A stretch of 64,000 nucleotides of DNA from Oceanicaulis sp. Lineage in GTDB: Bacteria; Pseudomonadota; Alphaproteobacteria; Caulobacterales; Maricaulaceae. The notes beneath the pieces are model-generated. The model made no database searches, was not told the origin of the DNA, and saw nothing but the letters and a program-made list of their open reading frames with translations. A program made the position numbers and the translations under genes. The stretch is from positions 436,813 through 500,812 of the forward strand of contig CP157796.1 of the NCBI GenBank assembly GCA_040112665.1, read 5' to 3'. Of this stretch, positions 20,323 through 28,800 are shown piece by piece (position 1 is the first letter of the stretch; each line of letters opens with the position of its first letter).

Positions 20323-21402
20323 CTAGCGCGCGCCGCTGGCGGTCCGGCTGACCGGCTGGAGCGGACGCACCTTCATTCCGTCATGAAGCGCCGTGACCCC
20401 GGCGGTCACGATCTGCTCGCCGGGACGAAGCCCGGTTTCAACCAGGACCGTCTCGCCGGTCACGGGGCCCACCCCGACCCGCCGGGCGCTGACTTCGCCG
20501 CTCCCCGGATCGTAGACGAACACCACGAAGCCGCCGTCCGGCGCCGCGGCGAGCGCGCTCACCGGCGCGCGGACCGCGTCGGAGACGGTGTCCGCGTCCG
20601 GCTCGATCAGGATGCGCACGTTCGCGGTCATGCCGGGCAGGATGTTCGCCGGGATGTCGCCGGGCAGGGCGAAGAGCGCGGTGTAGGTCTGGCTCGCCCG
20701 GTCGGGCTCGGCGACCAGCTCACGGAATTCAAGCGCGAAGGTCTGATCGGGCAGGAAGGGAAAGCGCGCGGTCATCTCGCGCGGCTCGGTCTCGTCCACC
20801 AGGGCGAGCACGCTTTCAGGCACCTGGATCGCCACGCGCAGCTCGGAGACGTCCTGCAGACGCACGACAGGCTGGCCGGCCGCCACGGTGGTGAAATTGT
20901 CCACCAGCCGCCGGCTCACCAGCCCTTCGAACGGCGCGGAGACCGCAGCGTAGTCGAGATTCTGCCGCGCATTGTCCAGCGCGACGGCGCGCAGGTCGTA
21001 GGCCGTCTGCGCGTCCTCCAGCGCGGCGTCAGATGCGATGCCGCGCGCATGCAGGGTCTGCTGGCGCTCGAGATTTTGCCGGGCCTGCTGAAGCTGCACC
21101 TGCGCCTCGCGCAAAGCGCGCTCGAAATCCTGGGTCTCGAGCCGGGCGACCAGAGCGCCCTCCTCGATGATCTCGCCCTCGCTGACGGGGAAGTCGGCCA
21201 GCCGGCCGCCCACCTGGAAAGCGAGATCGACGGTCAGCCGGGCCTCGACACGGCCGACGAATTCGCGCACCGCCGCGCTTTCCGCCGGGCGCACGATCTC
21301 GATCCGCGCCGCGCGAACGGGCGCTTCGGCGTCGGGTTCGGGCGCGCCGCAGGCGGCGAGCGCCAGCATCAGGCCTGCGAGGGGAAAAAGACGGGCGGTC
21401 AT
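20323..21402 (-). CDS. RND periplasmic adaptor lipoprotein (membrane fusion protein)
   Basis: 359 residues. Residues 1-18 form a lipoprotein signal with LALAAC18. A beta-barrel/lipoyl region (EARLTVDLAFQVGGRLADFPVSEGEIIEEGALVARLE, about 52-88) flanks a helical hairpin (ERALREAQVQLQQARQNLERQQTL), then the second lipoyl half (APFEGLVSRRLVDNFTTVAAGQPVVRL) and a C-terminal beta domain with GLRPGEQIVTAGVTALHDGMKV. It links the RND pump to an outer-membrane channel. Its ATG overlaps the TetR stop codon (ATGA), so translation is coupled. Confidence 0.92.
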   Translation of the reverse strand: MTARLFPLAGLMLALAACGAPEPDAEAPVRAARIEIVRPAESAAVREFVGRVEARLTVDLAFQVGGRLADFPVSEGEIIEEGALVARLETQDFERALREAQVQLQQARQNLERQQTLHARGIASDAALEDAQTAYDLRAVALDNARQNLDYAAVSAPFEGLVSRRLVDNFTTVAAGQPVVRLQDVSELRVAIQVPESVLALVDETEPREMTARFPFLPDQTFALEFRELVAEPDRASQTYTALFALPGDIPANILPGMTANVRILIEPDADTVSDAVRAPVSALAAAPDGGFVVFVYDPGSGEVSARRVGVGPVTGETVLVETGLRPGEQIVTAGVTALHDGMKVRPLQPVSRTASGAR

Positions 21403-21974
21403 CGCGAAGGCTCCGAAACCAGCGACAAAAGCCGGGCTTCGACCGCGGCGCGGTCGTCCTCGCCGATCACGTCGAGCCCCAGAATGTCTGAGAAGTGCAG
21501 CCCGTCCGCGGCCAGCAGCACGACGCTCGCAAGCACCGGGTCGGGGGCGTGGGCGATCAAGTCCTCACGGATTGCGGCGAGCGCGTCGCGGATCGGGTCG
21601 ATCAGCTCGGGGTTCTCCGCGATCGCGGCGAGCAGGCCCATGGAGACCTGCCGCTCCATGTCATCTTCCTTCTTGCGGAGCAGCGCCTGGACCATGCCCT
21701 GAAGCGGCGAGGTCCCGTCCGCCTCGGCCTGTTTCATCGCCGCGGCGTGATCCTCGGTGAAGCTCGTCACCATGCGTGCGACCATGCCTTTGATCAGGTC
21801 GAGCTTGGAGGGGAAGTTGTAGAGCACCCCGCCCTTGGAAAATCCGCTCTCCTTGACCACCGCGTCGATGGTCAGCCGGCGCGCGCCCTCGCGAGCCACC
21901 ACGCGCTCGGCGGCGTCCAGGATGAGGTCAGGCGTGCTGGGCCTCGCGTCGTCTTTTTCGGTTTCGGCGGCCAT
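21399..21974 (-). CDS. TetR-family regulator of the RND efflux operon
   Basis: 191 residues from the chosen ATG (MAAETEKDD). The TetR helix-turn-helix is at about residues 17-62: ILDAAERVVAREGARRLTIDAVVKESGFSKGGVLYNFPSKLDLI. The C-terminal ligand-binding domain is unique, as usual. It is the first gene of the efflux operon and overlaps the adaptor gene by 4 bp. The upstream region carries two ACCGTCTGGACGGT-type palindromes, so it almost certainly represses itself and the pump until an inducer binds. Longer in-frame starts upstream would run through the operators and are disfavoured. Confidence 0.9.
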   Translation of the reverse strand: MAAETEKDDARPSTPDLILDAAERVVAREGARRLTIDAVVKESGFSKGGVLYNFPSKLDLIKGMVARMVTSFTEDHAAAMKQAEADGTSPLQGMVQALLRKKEDDMERQVSMGLLAAIAENPELIDPIRDALAAIREDLIAHAPDPVLASVVLLAADGLHFSDILGLDVIGEDDRAAVEARLLSLVSEPSR

Positions 21975-22012
21975 GGGGTGCGCTCGCGATCTGTTTGCTG
22001 CACTGCATCTAT

Positions 22013-22053
22013 ACCGTCTGGACGGTTTTGACAAGATAAACCGTCCAGACGGT
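22013..22053. promoter_or_regulatory. Twin TetR operators with embedded promoter elements
   Basis: Two 14-bp sites, ACCGTCTGGACGGT (22013-22026) and ACCGTCCAGACGGT (22040-22053), are each palindromic apart from the central two bases and are reverse complements of each other. Their centres are 27 bp apart. They lie 39 bp upstream of the TetR start. On the minus strand a TTGTCA -35-like hexamer sits between them, with TATAGA overlapping the proximal site. On the plus strand TTGACA (22028-22033) is followed 19 bp later by TACAAA, possibly reading toward the YqaE gene. The arrangement fits two TetR dimers closing the promoter. Confidence 0.85.
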
Positions 22054-22168
22054 ACAAATTTTATGTCATGAGGGGCTACAGACGCGCGATCGGCGCGGAA
22101 CGCAGGCGGCGGCCTACGCATTGTCCGCAAACCACAAACCTCCCCATGAGCCGCGAACGGAGATTTCG

Positions 22169-22384
22169 ATGGCCGGACCTAATACGCACACTCACGACCA
22201 TTCCGGCGGAGGACTGACCGGCGGAGACGTCTTCCGCCTGATCCTCGCGATCATCCTGCCCCCGCTTGGCGTGTTCACCCAGGTCGGCTTCGGCCTTCAT
22301 TTCTGGCTGAACATCGTGCTGACGCTGCTGGGCTACATCCCGGGCATCATCCACGCGATCTGGATCATCGCGACGCGCCGCTAG
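22169..22384 (+). CDS. YqaE/Pmp3-family small membrane protein
   Basis: 71 residues. A His-rich, glycine-rich N-terminus (residues 1-18) precedes the two-helix Pmp3/YqaE fold: VFRLILAIILPPLGVFTQVGFG (about 20-41) and FWLNIVLTLLGYIPGIIHAIWII (45-67). These small hydrophobic peptides are tied to membrane potential and salt or cold stress in other organisms. The next gene, a stress-type flavin-binding protein, lies 48 bp downstream. A plus-strand TTGACA inside the twin operator region could drive it, which would put it under the same TetR control; that link is speculative. Confidence 0.88.
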   Translation: MAGPNTHTHDHSGGGLTGGDVFRLILAIILPPLGVFTQVGFGLHFWLNIVLTLLGYIPGIIHAIWIIATRR

Positions 22385-22432
22385 ACATCGCGCGTCGCCC
22401 CAGACCCTTTTCAAGCTGCAACGAGGCTTTCA

Positions 22433-22957
22433 ATGACCGACGTCGCCGCATTCAAATCCGATCCCCAGGCGGCGATCTTCGACGCCATGGACGACGCGAT
22501 CGCCGTCATGCTGGGCAATCCCAAGCAGGGCCGCACCTTCCAGCCGATGAGCCCGAAGGTGGACCGCGCCGCCAGGGTCGTCCGCTTCTTCGTCGCCTCC
22601 GACAGCGACCTCTATGAAGGCCTGAAGGGCGGCGAAGCGACCGCGGACGTGGTCTGCAACGTCGTCGCGCCGAAATTCGACCTGTTCGCCTCGATCGAGG
22701 GCGAGCTGGTCGACGCCACGCGCGTGGACCTGGTCGACAAGCATTTCGACAAGACCACCGAAGCCTGGTTCGAGCGCGGCAAGGACGATCCCAAGCTGCG
22801 CCTGGTCGAATTGAGGCCCAAACAGGCTGAAGCCTGGGCCTCCAGCGACGACACCGAGTGCTTCTCCTGGGAGATCGAAAAGGCCGCCGGCGAGGAGACC
22901 ACGCCCGATGTCGGCGCCCGGCTGACGGCGGACTTCACCGCTCACAAGGCGGCCTGA
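22433..22957 (+). CDS. Pyridoxamine 5'-phosphate oxidase-like (general stress protein 26 type) protein
   Basis: 174 residues, cytoplasmic. The FMN-binding split-barrel fold of the stress-protein-26 group is suggested by GRTFQPMSPKVDRAARVVRFFVASDSDLYEGL (about 34-65), DLFASIEGELVDATRVDLVDKHFDKTTEAWFERGKDDPKLRLVELRP (82-128) and an AEAWASS strand. The WFERGKDDPKL element is characteristic of this group. Members bind FMN/FAD and are general stress proteins without an established reaction. It probably shares a transcript with the YqaE gene and ends before the 15-bp-stem hairpin at 22993. Confidence 0.82.
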   Translation: MTDVAAFKSDPQAAIFDAMDDAIAVMLGNPKQGRTFQPMSPKVDRAARVVRFFVASDSDLYEGLKGGEATADVVCNVVAPKFDLFASIEGELVDATRVDLVDKHFDKTTEAWFERGKDDPKLRLVELRPKQAEAWASSDDTECFSWEIEKAAGEETTPDVGARLTADFTAHKAA

Positions 22958-22992
22958 CCCCTCACGCTTCGTGACGAAGCTGTGAAATTACA

Positions 22993-23032
22993 GAGCGCGC
23001 TGACCGGTTTTGCTTCACCGGTCAGCGCGCTC
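22993..23032. terminator. Strong hairpin after the stress-protein gene
   Basis: A perfect 15-bp inverted repeat: arm GAGCGCGCTGACCGG at 22993-23007 and its complement at 23018-23032, with a 10-nt T-rich loop. It sits 36 bp past the stop codon. No long T-run follows, but the stem is strong enough to end or stabilise the transcript. Confidence 0.65.
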
Positions 23033-23089
23033 TTGCTATCGGGCTAGCCGGTGCGCGCTCTGGCGCGCGAGGGGTACCGGAGTCCGACC

Positions 23090-24442
23090 ATGACCGATAT
23101 CGCGATCCTCGGCGTGCCGCTGCTTGCGCTCGTCGGATTCAGCTTCGCGGCCTACGCGATCGTCGCCAACGACGTCATCCAGACGCTGGGCACGTTCCTC
23201 GCCTCGAACTCGAAACGCTCCTGGGTCGTGCTCTGGGCGTTCGCCAGCTCGATCATCGTCGGCGTGATGCTCTACGGGTATTTCGGCTATCAGGGCGACA
23301 TCGCGTTCGATCGCCTGAACTCCATCCCCTACCCCGACGCCGGCATCCAGTGGTACCACGTGCTGCCCCCGCTGGTGCTGCTGATCCTGACCCGGTTCGG
23401 CATACCGGTCTCCACAACCTTCCTGGTGCTCACCATCTTCACCCTCACCGGGGGCGCGGCGACTGCGGGCGTGCTGGGAAGCATGCTGGTCAAGTCGCTG
23501 CTGGGCTATCTCGTCGCCTTCGGCGCGGGCGCGGTGATCTTCCTTCTGATCTCGCGCATCTTCGAAAAATGGGTGTCCCGCTCCGACGTCGACGCCGAGC
23601 ACTCCCCGCCCTGGGCGATCCCGGGCGTGGCGGGGCTGATCTGCGTGCTGGTCTATCTTCTGGTCGCCGGGCCGGCCCTGCCCGACCTTGCGAACGCGAA
23701 CTGGGTCGCGGCGGGGATCACGGCCGTCGTCGCGGTCGCGATCGCGTTTCTGACCAACCGGTTCAACACCTGGTACGTGCTGCAATGGCTCTCGACCGGT
23801 TTTCTCTGGTCGCAATGGCTGATGCAGGACCTGGCGAACATCTTCGTCTACCTGCCGCGCGAGACCGTGGTCGGCCCTGACGGGGACGTCACCGTCACCT
23901 TCTCGATCGGGCTTCTGATCTTCGCGACCCTTCTGATGGTCGGCCTGCACGCGATCATTTTCGCGATCCGCGGCGGCGAGATCCAGAAGATCGTTCTGTC
24001 GAAGACCAACACTGTGGACGTGCGCTCGGCCACGGTCGTGGACTTCATGTTCGGCATCGTCCTGATGTACTTCAAGGAGATCAACGACATCCCGATGAGC
24101 ACCACCTGGGTGTTCCTGGGCCTTCTGGCCGGCCGGGAGCTGGCGATCAGCTTCGTCACCGATCTGCGCGGCGCGTTCAGCGATCCCGCCGAGCGCGGCT
24201 CGGCCTTCTTCGACGTGATCACCGACGCGATCCGGGCGGGCATCGGCCTCGTCATTTCCGTGGCGATGGCGCTGACCCTGCCCTTCCTGGCGACCGGCGA
24301 ATGGCCGGATATCGGCCGGGCCCTGTTCGGCGGCGGCAAGGAGATCGTGGAGACCAGCGAGGATCCGCTCGCCGATCCGGCCGAAGTCCCCGTCGGCGAC
24401 AGCCTGCCCGAGGAAAGCCCGGACGGCGGGCCGGAGCGGTAG
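23090..24442 (+). CDS. PiT-like inorganic anion transporter, divergent
   Basis: 450 residues, about 10-12 membrane segments. Two inverted-repeat marks of the PiT phosphate-transporter fold are present: IVANDVIQTLGTFLASN near residue 24 with IPVSTTF at ~118-124, and a second, degenerate copy (SQWLMQDLANIFVYLP, then IPMSTTW near 338). The second GANDVANA-type motif is eroded (LMQDLAN). The C-terminus is an acidic tail (about 415-450). PiT proteins carry phosphate or sulfate with H+ or Na+; with one motif decayed the substrate here is uncertain. It stands alone between a terminator and the convergent tamB gene. Confidence 0.65.
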   Translation: MTDIAILGVPLLALVGFSFAAYAIVANDVIQTLGTFLASNSKRSWVVLWAFASSIIVGVMLYGYFGYQGDIAFDRLNSIPYPDAGIQWYHVLPPLVLLILTRFGIPVSTTFLVLTIFTLTGGAATAGVLGSMLVKSLLGYLVAFGAGAVIFLLISRIFEKWVSRSDVDAEHSPPWAIPGVAGLICVLVYLLVAGPALPDLANANWVAAGITAVVAVAIAFLTNRFNTWYVLQWLSTGFLWSQWLMQDLANIFVYLPRETVVGPDGDVTVTFSIGLLIFATLLMVGLHAIIFAIRGGEIQKIVLSKTNTVDVRSATVVDFMFGIVLMYFKEINDIPMSTTWVFLGLLAGRELAISFVTDLRGAFSDPAERGSAFFDVITDAIRAGIGLVISVAMALTLPFLATGEWPDIGRALFGGGKEIVETSEDPLADPAEVPVGDSLPEESPDGGPER

Positions 24443-24522
24443 TCGCCCGCACCGGCCCGAAAGCGCGGCCTCGGCTCCATACCGGCGGAGCCCGGCGGCG
24501 CGGTTCATATCGGCTTGGACAG

Positions 24523-27500
24523 CTACCCGCCCAGGCGTTGCAGAACCTGCGCGGGCCGGTCCTCCTCGGCAGGCGGAGCCGCGTCGGCCTCTCCGTCTGC
24601 GGGCTCTTCGTCCCTCTCGCCGCCGCCGAAATTGAGGCCGAAAATGTCCAGCCGGTCGAAGTCGAACAGCCCGTCCTCGCCGAACGGATTGTCGTCGTAT
24701 TCGGTGCGCCAGCTCACCGCCACGCTCGCCTCCCCGTCCGCGTCCACGCGCGAGAGCAGGGTGAAGCGGCGGGTCAGCTCCCACTCGATCGTGGTGGCCG
24801 GCGCGGCGCTGGAGGTGCCGGACTCAAGTTCGAGATAGACGTCTTCGCTGATATAGCGCCCACCCGCGACGACCGTGTCGCCCTCGGCGTCCTGGCGCAC
24901 GCCCAGCTGATCCAGGCCCGAGGCCTGGCGCAGCGCGCCCAGCGGATCGAACCCGCCGCCCGAGCCCGACAGCGAGGCCAGCGAGGCGGCGAGCTGCGCC
25001 GCCTGAAGCCCGGAGAGATTGGCCGCGCCTTCGCCGAACAGGATCCGGCTCGCCACCTCGTCAGGCGGCAGGGACGGCGTCGAAGCCAGCGAGATCGAAG
25101 GATCGGTGACCGTGCCGTCCACCACGATGCGCGCGGTGATGTCGCGCTCCTCGCGCACGGCGGTGAGATCGAGGCTCGCCTCGCGCGGATCGCCCTGAAG
25201 GCGCACCACGCCGCTTTCGATGTCGAACACACGGCCCAGAAGATCGGCCCGGCCGCGCACCGCGCGCACCACGCCGTAGACTTCGGGATCGTCGATCGTG
25301 CCGCCGATGGCCAGCTCCGCGCCCCATTCGGTGTCGAAGTTCGCGCCGCGAACGAAGATGCGCCGCGGGGCGTCGACCTGATATTCCAGCGCGATCACCG
25401 CCGCGCCGGTGGGGTCGTCATCGGGCGGGCGCACGCCGGCGGGCACGTTGACCTCGGTCACCTCGATGCTCGGGATGGCGGGCCGGCCGGCGTCGGGCGG
25501 GCTCACCTCGGCGCGGTCGATCTCCGCCCGGCCGGAGACCAGACCCTCGCCGTCCGAGAATGTGAAATCGACATTGCCGGTCGCCACCGCCGAAACGTCG
25601 TCGCGGTCGACGACGCGGAAATCGGTGAAGTCCGCCTCGGCGTCGACCGACAGACCGCCCGCGAACTCAATCGTTCCGCCGCCCGTGAGCCGGCCGCCCT
25701 CGCCGTCCACGGCGCTCAGTTCGGTGATCTCCGCCCGGCTCTGGGTGAAGGTCGCCGCCATCGTCAGCTCGCGCAGATCGAGCCCGGTGGCGGAGTCCGA
25801 GAAGGACGCATCGCTCAGCCGCGCCCGCCCCGACAGATCCGGATCGCCCACCGTGCCGGAGACGTCCGCGAACACGTCCGCCCGTCCGGTCAGGGCCTGC
25901 CCTGCGCCCAGATGGAACGCCGCAAGGCTGCCGATCCGGCCGTCCACGCGCGCGCTGGCCTCGATCGGATTGGTCTCGTCGGTGAGATCGGCGGGTGAGG
26001 ACACCGGGCCGGTGACGATGCGGCCCTGCGCGGTCGCGGTGAGCTCCGGCCCGTTCGCGCTGACGTCCAGGGTCAGCGCCTCGGTGGTCAGGTCCAGCGC
26101 CACACGGCCTTCGATCGGCCGGTCATAGTCCGCCAGGCCCGGCTGCAGGCCCTGTCCCGTGATCTCGCCCTGCCCGGTCCAGACCCCGCCCTCGCGCACC
26201 AGATCGAGCACGCCCGACAGCGTGCCTTCCACCGGCTCGCGCGCGCGGCGCAGCGACAGGACGGCGGCGGGCACGGTGTCCAGCTCGGCGTAGAGGCGGG
26301 TGGTTTCTCCGCCCTCGAACGACACCCGCGCCCGGCCTTCGCCGACGCTCAGCAGCGCGTTCGCAGAAAGCGGATCGCCGGTGATCGTGATCGGCTCGAG
26401 GCTGGCGAAGTCGACCGGGCCGTATTCGCCGGTCAGCATTGCGGTCGCCTCCAGCGGACCGCCCGCGAGCTGCACCCGGCCTTCTGCGTCGATCTCGAAG
26501 CGCGCGCCATAGGCGCCTGCGGCGTCCAGCGTGAAGCGCGCATCCTCCAGAGGCCCGGTCAGGGTGAGGTCGAACTGGTCGAAATAACTCAGATCGCCTG
26601 CGATCAGATCGGTCGCGCTCGCCTGAACGTCGACCTCGCCGTTCGCGACGGTGACGGAAACCTCCAGCGCGCCGAAGCCTTCGGACGGCGCGACATTGAG
26701 GTCGGCGGTGATCGTCTCGGGCCCCACTTCGGCGTCGCCCTCGACGGTCAGCCCGCCCGCCTGTCCTTCAAGGCCCGTCAGCGACAGGGTTTCGCCGCGG
26801 CGTGCGAAGTCGGCGCTGAGATCGACCGGGCCGCGCGGGCTTTCCCCGGTCAGCCGGGCTTCGCCGGAAAGATCGTCGAGCGGCCCTGAGGTGCGCACGC
26901 GCAAGCGCGCGCCGTCGACCTGCACCGGGCCTGCGCTGACGCGGCCGGCCTGCGCGTCGATGCGCGCGTCCAGCCCGCCGGGGGAATAGGTGGCTTCGAA
27001 CGCCGCTTCCAGCGTGCCCGCCAGCGACACGCCGCCGACAGGGCTTTCGCCGGAATAGGCCGCCTCGCCTTGAAGCGTATAGGTCTCGCCCTCGATCGCG
27101 CCCGTCGCGTCCACGGCGAGGTCGGGGCTTTGCGCCTGCACGCGTTCGAAGAACAATGCGCCGTCCGCGGTGCGCGAACCGGTCACCCGCGCTTCGATCG
27201 GGCCGGACAGCCGCTCGGCCAGCGCGCCTGCCGGCTGGAAACCTGAAATCTCGGCTGTGAAGTCCACCGCGCCATCGAACGCGCCGGACGCCGTCACGTC
27301 GACCGCGCCGCGCCCGGCGAGCTGATCGGTCAGCGTGTCGGCCCGGAAGCTCGGCGAGGCCGCTTCGATGTCGAAGCGCTCGGCGCCGATATCGACGAGA
27401 CCCGACAGCGAGATCGGCCCCGCCGCGCCGTTCAGCGCCGCCCGGTCGATCCGAAGCCGCTGAGCGTCCTGATCATAACGCACCGCCGCGTCGATGCCCG

Positions 27501-28800
27501 GCGCGGACCCGAGCAGGTTTGCGATCGTCTGGTTGTCGTGCCGGACGCCCTCGGTCTGAAGATCGCCCTCGATGGTGAGATTTTCGGTCGGCCCGGCAAC
27601 GCTGAGCGGTCCGGAGACTCGTCCGAAACGGTATTCGCCGGGCAGATCGAGATCGCTCGCGGCGACGTCGCCTGAGAAGCGCCAGCTCTCGCCGGACAGA
27701 TCCACGAGACCGTCCTCGACCTGAACCGAAGACGCGGCCACTTGCCCGTCCGTCGCGGTCGCCACGAGCCCAGCCCCGGCGCGGCCCGAAACCCGATAGC
27801 GCCGCTCGCCCGCCGGGCTGATCGTGAGGTCGGCCTCGGGCGCGCCGAGTTCGAGCGTGAAACTGTCGAGATCGGCGGTGTTGATCGCCCCGTCGAGCGG
27901 CAGGCTGAGCTGAAAATCCGCAGGACCGCCCAGAAGCGTCTGAAGCCGTTCGAACTCCGGCCAGATCGCCGGCCGCACGCGGCCCGAAGCGGTGAGCCGT
28001 TCGGCGCTCCAGTCCACGCGGGCGTTTACGGCCGCTTGCCCGCCGATGACGATCCCGGCCTCGCCCGATCCCGATTGCAGATCGCCCGAGGCGTCCACCC
28101 GCACCGTCGCGCCGCGGTCGGGCGCGCGCAGCAGTTCGGCGAGCGGACCGCCGGGCGCAGCCTCGAGCGTGCCGTCGATCTCGATCGTGTCGCGATAGAC
28201 GAAGTCGAGATCGATCTCGTCGCCCGCCGCGTCGAGCCGGGTGGCCTGAAGCCGCCCGGACCAGCCGCCTCCGGCGTTGGAGACCGCGGCGTCCACCGCG
28301 TACTCGGCTTCCGGCCCGGCGACGCCCTCGGCGAGATAGACCGTGCCGATCGAAATATTGTCGAGCGCCAGCTCCCAGTCGAAGCTTCCGCCGCCGCTTT
28401 CCTGCGGTTCGCGCTCGGGCCGGCGCAGGATCTCGATCCGCTCCGCGCCGATCGCCTCGATCTGGATGCGCCGGTCGAGCAGCGCCAGCCAGTCCCATTC
28501 GACGGTCACGTCCTCGGCGATCAGCCAGGGACCCTCGCCGGTCTCGATCGCCAGCCGGTCGATCTGGAAATCGCTGAACAGCGCGCCGTCGATCCGCCCC
28601 AGATCAAGCGTGCCGTATCCGGCCACCTCCCGGCCGTCGACATAATCGCGCACGAGTTCCCGGCCGAGCGGGCCGGTGACGAGCAGGACCGCGCCGACCG
28701 CGAGCAGGATCACGAAGGTCGCGATCCCCGACAGCCAGGCCAGCGGGCGGGCGATCAGCCTGCGCTTCTTGCGCGCCGGAGTTTGCTCTTCAGCGCTCAA
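24523..28800 (-). CDS. tamB: Translocation and assembly module protein TamB
   Basis: 1425 residues. One N-terminal membrane anchor (about 20-42) is followed by a very long periplasmic region of repetitive short beta strands (DLDLPGEYRFGRVSGPLSVAGP, IEASARVDGRIGSLAAFHLG, and so on), forming a hydrophobic groove in the AsmA/TamB/YhdP family. The C-terminal DUF490/TamB domain is recognisable: [30 protein letters not shown] (about 1170-1200), SLASTPSLPPDEVASRILFGEGAANLSGLQAAQLAASLASLSG, and LGVRQDAEGDTVVAGGRYISEDVYLELESG. TamB spans the periplasm and works with TamA in outer-membrane protein insertion and/or lipid transport. Its start overlaps the tamA stop by 4 bp. Confidence 0.93.
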   Translation of the reverse strand: MSAEEQTPARKKRRLIARPLAWLSGIATFVILLAVGAVLLVTGPLGRELVRDYVDGREVAGYGTLDLGRIDGALFSDFQIDRLAIETGEGPWLIAEDVTVEWDWLALLDRRIQIEAIGAERIEILRRPEREPQESGGGSFDWELALDNISIGTVYLAEGVAGPEAEYAVDAAVSNAGGGWSGRLQATRLDAAGDEIDLDFVYRDTIEIDGTLEAAPGGPLAELLRAPDRGATVRVDASGDLQSGSGEAGIVIGGQAAVNARVDWSAERLTASGRVRPAIWPEFERLQTLLGGPADFQLSLPLDGAINTADLDSFTLELGAPEADLTISPAGERRYRVSGRAGAGLVATATDGQVAASSVQVEDGLVDLSGESWRFSGDVAASDLDLPGEYRFGRVSGPLSVAGPTENLTIEGDLQTEGVRHDNQTIANLLGSAPGIDAAVRYDQDAQRLRIDRAALNGAAGPISLSGLVDIGAERFDIEAASPSFRADTLTDQLAGRGAVDVTASGAFDGAVDFTAEISGFQPAGALAERLSGPIEARVTGSRTADGALFFERVQAQSPDLAVDATGAIEGETYTLQGEAAYSGESPVGGVSLAGTLEAAFEATYSPGGLDARIDAQAGRVSAGPVQVDGARLRVRTSGPLDDLSGEARLTGESPRGPVDLSADFARRGETLSLTGLEGQAGGLTVEGDAEVGPETITADLNVAPSEGFGALEVSVTVANGEVDVQASATDLIAGDLSYFDQFDLTLTGPLEDARFTLDAAGAYGARFEIDAEGRVQLAGGPLEATAMLTGEYGPVDFASLEPITITGDPLSANALLSVGEGRARVSFEGGETTRLYAELDTVPAAVLSLRRAREPVEGTLSGVLDLVREGGVWTGQGEITGQGLQPGLADYDRPIEGRVALDLTTEALTLDVSANGPELTATAQGRIVTGPVSSPADLTDETNPIEASARVDGRIGSLAAFHLGAGQALTGRADVFADVSGTVGDPDLSGRARLSDASFSDSATGLDLRELTMAATFTQSRAEITELSAVDGEGGRLTGGGTIEFAGGLSVDAEADFTDFRVVDRDDVSAVATGNVDFTFSDGEGLVSGRAEIDRAEVSPPDAGRPAIPSIEVTEVNVPAGVRPPDDDPTGAAVIALEYQVDAPRRIFVRGANFDTEWGAELAIGGTIDDPEVYGVVRAVRGRADLLGRVFDIESGVVRLQGDPREASLDLTAVREERDITARIVVDGTVTDPSISLASTPSLPPDEVASRILFGEGAANLSGLQAAQLAASLASLSGSGGGFDPLGALRQASGLDQLGVRQDAEGDTVVAGGRYISEDVYLELESGTSSAAPATTIEWELTRRFTLLSRVDADGEASVAVSWRTEYDDNPFGEDGLFDFDRLDIFGLNFGGGERDEEPADGEADAAPPAEEDRPAQVLQRLGG

